Source: JAFHCF01 sp048497495
GTDB lineage: Bacteria > Pseudomonadota > Alphaproteobacteria > Rhizobiales > Ancalomicrobiaceae
Assembly: GCA_048497495.1 (NCBI GenBank)
Contig: JAFHCF010000138.1
Location: 1 to 16,787 of the forward strand
Length of the DNA: 16,787 bases
Reading direction: 5' to 3'
In this document: positions 13,991 to 16,787 of the stretch, one piece after another
Layout of the letters: every line of letters begins with the position of its first letter
Position numbering within the stretch: the first letter of the stretch is position 1
The notes under the pieces: generated by a model
What the model was told of the DNA's origin: nothing
Database searches by the model: none
The model's input: only the letters and a program-made list of their open reading frames with translations
Made by a program: the position numbers and the translations under genes

Positions 13991-14416
13991 ATGACCAGCG
14001 CCTACGACGACACCAACGTCTTCGCCAAGATCCTGCGCGGCGAGATCCCCGCCCATGTGGTCTTCGAGGATCAGGCGACGCTCGCCTTCATGGACGTCAT
14101 GCCGGCCGTCGACGGCCACGTGCTGGTGATCCCGAAGGCGAAGGCGCGCAACATTCTCGACGTCCAGCCCGCCGACCTCGCCGCCGTCATCGCCACGGTG
14201 CGGAAAATGGCGCTCGCCGCCAAGAAGGCGTTCCTCGCCGACGGCGTCACCATCCAGCAGTTCAACGAGACCGCCGGCGGTCAGGAGGTATTCCACCTCC
14301 ATTTCCACGTCATGCCGCGCCAGTCCGCCGACACCGTGCGTCGCCTGCCGCGCCCCTTCGCCGACAACAAGATCCTGGCGGCGCACGCCGAGAAGATCCG
14401 CGCCGCGCTCGACTGA
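13991..14416 (+). CDS. HIT-family nucleotide-binding hydrolase
   Basis: The 141-residue product carries the histidine triad HLHFH at residues 102-106 followed by VMPR, with the preceding GGQEVF segment (Gln98), and the N-terminal FAKILRGEIPAHVVFEDQ and GHVLVIPKAKARNIL blocks of the HIT/HINT group. His104 is the expected nucleophile that forms a nucleotidyl intermediate. Such proteins cleave purine nucleoside phosphoramidates or acyl-adenylates; no regulator or partner is indicated here. AGAGGA seven bases upstream supports the ATG at 13991; upstream open frame has no coding signs. Confidence 0.94.
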   Translation: MTSAYDDTNVFAKILRGEIPAHVVFEDQATLAFMDVMPAVDGHVLVIPKAKARNILDVQPADLAAVIATVRKMALAAKKAFLADGVTIQQFNETAGGQEVFHLHFHVMPRQSADTVRRLPRPFADNKILAAHAEKIRAALD

Positions 14417-14444
14417 GCCGGCTCGCCAAGAGGAGGAAATCGAT

Positions 14445-14699
14445 ATGATGGGTCTGATCGTGTGGATCATCGTCGGCGCGATCGCCGGCTGGCTCGCGGG
14501 CCTGTTGGTGCGCGGCGGCGGCTTCGGCTTCGTCGTCAACGCCATCCTCGGCATCGTCGGCGCCGCCGTCGCCGGATGGGTCCTGCCGCGCCTCGGCCTC
14601 GGCTTCGGCTACGGCATCATCGGCGAGATCCTGCGCTCCGCCGTCGGCGCCGTCATCGTCCTGGTGCTTCTCTCACTGGTGCCCAGGCTCCAGCGCTGA
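14445..14699 (+). CDS. GlsB/YeaQ/YmgE-family membrane protein
   Basis: The 84-residue product is nearly all hydrophobic, with three segments (about 3-22, 28-48, 60-80) separated by Gly-rich turns. It has the typical LIVWIIVGAIAGWLAG start and NAILGIVGAAVAGW block of transglycosylase-associated/GlsB stress-response membrane proteins. It sits in the inner membrane; family members are often induced by stress, but I see no EcfG-type promoter here. GAGGAAA is upstream; translation may start at Met1 or Met2. It lies 28 bases after the HIT stop and is followed by a bidirectional terminator. Confidence 0.9.
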   Translation: MMGLIVWIIVGAIAGWLAGLLVRGGGFGFVVNAILGIVGAAVAGWVLPRLGLGFGYGIIGEILRSAVGAVIVLVLLSLVPRLQR

Positions 14700-14744
14700 G
14701 AGCCTCGACCAGCGCGAGGAAGTCGATTTAGGTCATTGAAGATA

Positions 14745-14775
14745 AACGGCGATCCACTTAATTTGGATCGCCGTT
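14745..14775. terminator. Bidirectional terminator between glsB-like and azlD genes
   Basis: AACGGCGATCCA at 14745-14756 and TGGATCGCCGTT at 14764-14775 form a perfect 12-bp stem with loop CTTAATT. On the minus strand it is followed by TTTATCTT; on the plus strand by CCTATA. It fills the gap between two convergent genes, overlapping almost to the azlD stop at 14777. Confidence 0.85.
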
Positions 14776-14776
14776 C

Positions 14777-15136
14777 CTATATCCCCGCCCACCATCCGGC
14801 GACGAAGGCGGCCTCGCCGGCGACGACGCCGACGAAGATGTTGTGGCGAGTGAGCTCGAAGGCGGCGAAGCCGATCGCCACCGCGCCGAGGCGGAGGGTC
14901 AGGCTGGTCGCCGCCAGATCGCCGGTCGGAAACAGGATCAGTTGCGCGATGACCCCGGCGACCAGCGCCGTGGCGACGGCACGCACATAGGCGAAGACCG
15001 GGCTCGCTTCGGTGAGGCGGCCGGAGAAGGCGACGCCGAGGAACCGCCACATGTCGTTGGCGAGCCACCCGGCGGTCAGGATGAACACCCAGGGCCACCA
15101 CCAGCTGTCGATCGCGTCGAAGGAGAGCCCGGTCAT
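14777..15136 (-). CDS. AzlD-type small subunit of branched-chain amino-acid exporter
   Basis: The 119-residue product has about four hydrophobic helices. Characteristic parts are WVFILTAGWLANDMWRFLGV at about 16-35, YVRAVATALVAGVIAQLILF at about 50-69, and the FELTRHNIFVGVVAGEAAF C-terminal block. AzlD partners AzlC in export of branched-chain amino acids, shown for azaleucine resistance in Bacillus. Its ATG at 15136 overlaps the azlC stop by 4 bases (ATGA), so translation is coupled. The open frame continues far upstream through azlC in another register, which is not coding. Confidence 0.88.
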   Translation of the reverse strand: MTGLSFDAIDSWWWPWVFILTAGWLANDMWRFLGVAFSGRLTEASPVFAYVRAVATALVAGVIAQLILFPTGDLAATSLTLRLGAVAIGFAAFELTRHNIFVGVVAGEAAFVAGWWAGI

Positions 15137-15960
15137 GGCCCGCCCTCCCCGCGATCGGCGGTGTCTCCCGACAGCCCGGCCGTGAGGTCGTCGCCGGCCC
15201 GGCCCGGCCCGGCGGCGCGCCGTCGCCGTCGCTCCATCGCCCGCACCAGCACGAAGGCGATGGTGCCGCCGACGAGGCCGGTCAGGAGCAGGGCGAATTC
15301 CGGCGAGATCGCATGGGTTGCCGGCGTCACCGCGATGCCGACGACGAGCGCCACCCGATCCGACGGCGCCCGCTCCGCCGCCCGCCACAGCGACACGATG
15401 AAATAGAGCGGCGTCAAGAGCACCAACGCGCTCGCCGCCACCGGCGGCAGCGTCGCGCTCGCCGCGTAAGCCGCCGCCGTCACCGCCATGTTGACCGTCG
15501 TCAACGTCATGGCGAAGCCGAGGAAATAGGGCGCGCGCCCGGCGCGCGGCAGATCCGGCAGACGGGTCATGCCGAAGACCCAGGCGGTCACCGCGACGAA
15601 GTGGGCGATCCAGTAGAGCATCCACCTCGGCGTCCGCTCGTCGCGCACCACCGGGATCAGCGACATCGTCATCGGCATCAGCCGCACCGCCGACAAGGAC
15701 ACCGCCACCGCCGTCGCCAGGATCGGCGTCCCCGCCTTGACCGCGCCGACCAGCACCACCATCGACGGCAGCGCCCAGATCAGCCCCGACATCGCCACGG
15801 CCTGCGCCATGGTCACGCCGCTGGCGTGCGCCAGACCGCCGAAGCCGGTGAAGGCCGCCATCAGAATGAAGGCGGGGATCGAAACGAAGTCGCGCATGCC
15901 GGCGGCGAACCAGCGGGCGGCGGACCGTGCGTCGGTGGGGATCTCGGGTGCGGCGGTCAT
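15133..15960 (-). CDS. AzlC-type branched-chain amino-acid exporter large subunit
   Basis: The 275-residue product is an inner-membrane protein with about seven to eight helices. It shows the AzlC pattern: GMRDFVSIPAFILMAAFTGF near the start, the SGVTMAQAVAMSGLIWALPS block, LSAVRLMPMTMSLIPVVRDE, LYWIAHFVAVTAWVFG and FLGFAMTLTTVNMAVTAAAY. The last about 40 residues are cytosolic, Arg-rich then Gly/Asp-rich and poorly conserved in character. Together with the coupled AzlD it should export branched-chain or related amino acids. The ribosome-binding site before 15960 is weak. The upstream VOC gene ends 88 bases before it, so co-transcription is possible. Confidence 0.9.
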   Translation of the reverse strand: MTAAPEIPTDARSAARWFAAGMRDFVSIPAFILMAAFTGFGGLAHASGVTMAQAVAMSGLIWALPSMVVLVGAVKAGTPILATAVAVSLSAVRLMPMTMSLIPVVRDERTPRWMLYWIAHFVAVTAWVFGMTRLPDLPRAGRAPYFLGFAMTLTTVNMAVTAAAYAASATLPPVAASALVLLTPLYFIVSLWRAAERAPSDRVALVVGIAVTPATHAISPEFALLLTGLVGGTIAFVLVRAMERRRRRAAGPGRAGDDLTAGLSGDTADRGEGGP

Positions 15961-16048
15961 GCGTTTCGGGCGGGGGACGAGGAAGACACGAGCCCACGGC
16001 CTCCCCCTCGAGAAGCCGGGGCCCCGCGCGAGAGGGGCGGCGAGCGTT

Positions 16049-16435
16049 TCACGCCGGCCGGTGGCAGACCGCCTCGACGTTGTGGCCGTCGGGGTCGAAG
16101 ACGAAGGCGCCGTAGTAGTTCGGATGATAGTGCGGCCTGAGCCCCGGTCCGCCGTTGTCGCCCGCCCCGAGCGCCAGAGCCGCCGCGTGGAAGGCGGCGA
16201 CCGCCTCGCGGGTCTCGGCCATGAAGGCGACGTGGAGGACCCCGGCGAGCGGTGTGCCGGTGGTGATCCAGAACTGCGGCTTGCCCGGCCGGCCGAAGCC
16301 GACGAAGCCGGTCGACCCGGTCACCTCCGGCCCGAGCTCCATCACCGGCGCGTAGCCGAGCGGCGCCAGCACCGCGGTGTAGAAGGCCTTCGAGCGGGCG
16401 AGATCGCGGACGGGAAAGCCGATGTGATCGAGCAT
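16049..16435 (-). CDS. VOC-family (glyoxalase/bleomycin-resistance type) protein
   Basis: Starting at the Met at 16435, preceded by GGAGA about 7 bases upstream, the product has 128 residues. It is a single vicinal-oxygen-chelate domain with two beta-alpha-beta-beta-beta modules: MLDHIGFPVRDLARSKAFYT at the start and YYGAFVFDPDGHNVEAVCH at the end. Metal ligands fit His4, His68 (GVLHVAF) and Glu121. The sequence type is common in proteobacteria as lyase/dioxygenase-like or small-molecule-binding proteins; the substrate is unknown. The frame continues 13 codons upstream of this start without a ribosome-binding site. Confidence 0.9.
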   Translation of the reverse strand: MLDHIGFPVRDLARSKAFYTAVLAPLGYAPVMELGPEVTGSTGFVGFGRPGKPQFWITTGTPLAGVLHVAFMAETREAVAAFHAAALALGAGDNGGPGLRPHYHPNYYGAFVFDPDGHNVEAVCHRPA

Positions 16436-16787
16436 GGCGAGGTCTCCGGGCGGCGGATTTCGGCGAGGGCGCACAAGATTAACATGGCGGCCGACCTCGA
16501 CCAGAGGCGCCGACGCAGGGCTCGGTCGCGGAAGCGCGATCGCTCGAGGGCAGACGAGCGCGCGTTCGCCGTCTTGCGCGATGCCCTGAGACGCGCTCGA
16601 GGCCCGAGTGCTCAGTATGGAAATCGACGCGCGGGTCTGAATCGGTCGGTGCTGTAGCGCCCGAAGTCTTGCTCCAAACCCTCCCCCTCCTCGTCATTGC
16701 CGGGCTCCGACCCACGGCTGTCCGGTTCAAGGCGTCGTCAACCGCAGCAACCGTCTGACGACACACGCGTTCGAGAGCGGGCTCGGC
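16436..16787. other. Window end without a supported gene
   Basis: I see no gene, tRNA or clear repeat in these 352 bases. A minus-strand frame at 16479-16766 has irregular third-base use, no ribosome-binding site and an Arg-rich product, so it is not called. The VOC gene promoter presumably lies near 16440-16500, but no convincing boxes are visible. Confidence 0.5.

Noticed and set aside
14417..14444. EcfG general-stress promoter before the GlsB/YeaQ gene
   Set aside because: No GGAAC with a CGTT at 16-17 bases is present in the gap; the gene probably reads through from the HIT gene.
14777..15997. 406-codon minus-strand frame ending in the AzlD sequence
   Set aside because: Only its last 119 codons are AzlD. 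The upstream part is an out-of-register reading of azlC with Gly/Arg-rich composition.
16720..16745. tRNA-like GGTTCAA motif near the window end
   Set aside because: No acceptor or anticodon stems can be formed around it.

Overview
The window looks like chromosomal DNA of an alphaproteobacterium of the order Hyphomicrobiales (Rhizobiales). It is very GC-rich, with mostly G or C at third codon positions. It carries an order-typical set: divK-pleD with a divergent DUF3572 gene, a DNA polymerase IV with an N-terminal zinc ribbon, a cysteine-free L33 ribosomal protein, a DUF1849/EipB envelope protein, and a RidA-GDPD-GNAT-HIT series. The genus cannot be fixed from sequence reading alone. No transposase, integrase, phage gene, CRISPR array, rRNA or tRNA was recognised.

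Layout. 1-2058: the last codons of a LysE-type exporter, a secreted orphan protein and an MFS transporter, all on +. 2059-3147: a secreted four-EF-hand protein and rpmG (only 55 codons), each followed by strong hairpins. 3148-4806: a gene-poor stretch rich in short tandem repeats, holding one gene I am sure of, a TusE/DsrC-family gene on the minus strand whose product has no cysteine at all. 4807-6572 (minus): the divK-pleD operon of cell-cycle signalling and c-di-GMP synthesis. 6706-7691 (+): DUF3572 and a HAD phosphatase, translationally coupled and divergent from divK. 7680-8105 (minus): a secreted protein with two Kazal-like repeats. 8234-9568 (+): dinB. 9575-10432 (minus): eipB. 10730-14699 (+): RidA, a glycerophosphodiester phosphodiesterase, a small secreted protein, a COG3146-type acetyltransferase, a HIT hydrolase and a GlsB/YeaQ membrane protein, ending in a bidirectional terminator. 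14777-16435 (minus): an AzlC/AzlD amino-acid exporter pair and a VOC-family protein. The last 350 bases hold no gene I can support.

Most genes are housekeeping or envelope functions in small independent units. DivK and PleD are the clearest functional pair: in Caulobacter both are single-domain or multi-domain response regulators controlled by the DivJ/PleC kinases. AzlC and AzlD form one exporter. EipB, the secreted proteins and the two Kazal-like repeats point to the periplasm.

The most unusual material is the rpmG-tusE interval: a perfect 14-bp duplication next to the rpmG ribosome-binding site, four tandem 33-bp copies of an intrinsic terminator after rpmG, a 10-bp unit repeated four times in the tusE leader, and the cysteine-less TusE itself. 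I did not find a clear multi-gene novel system; these points are the best leads.
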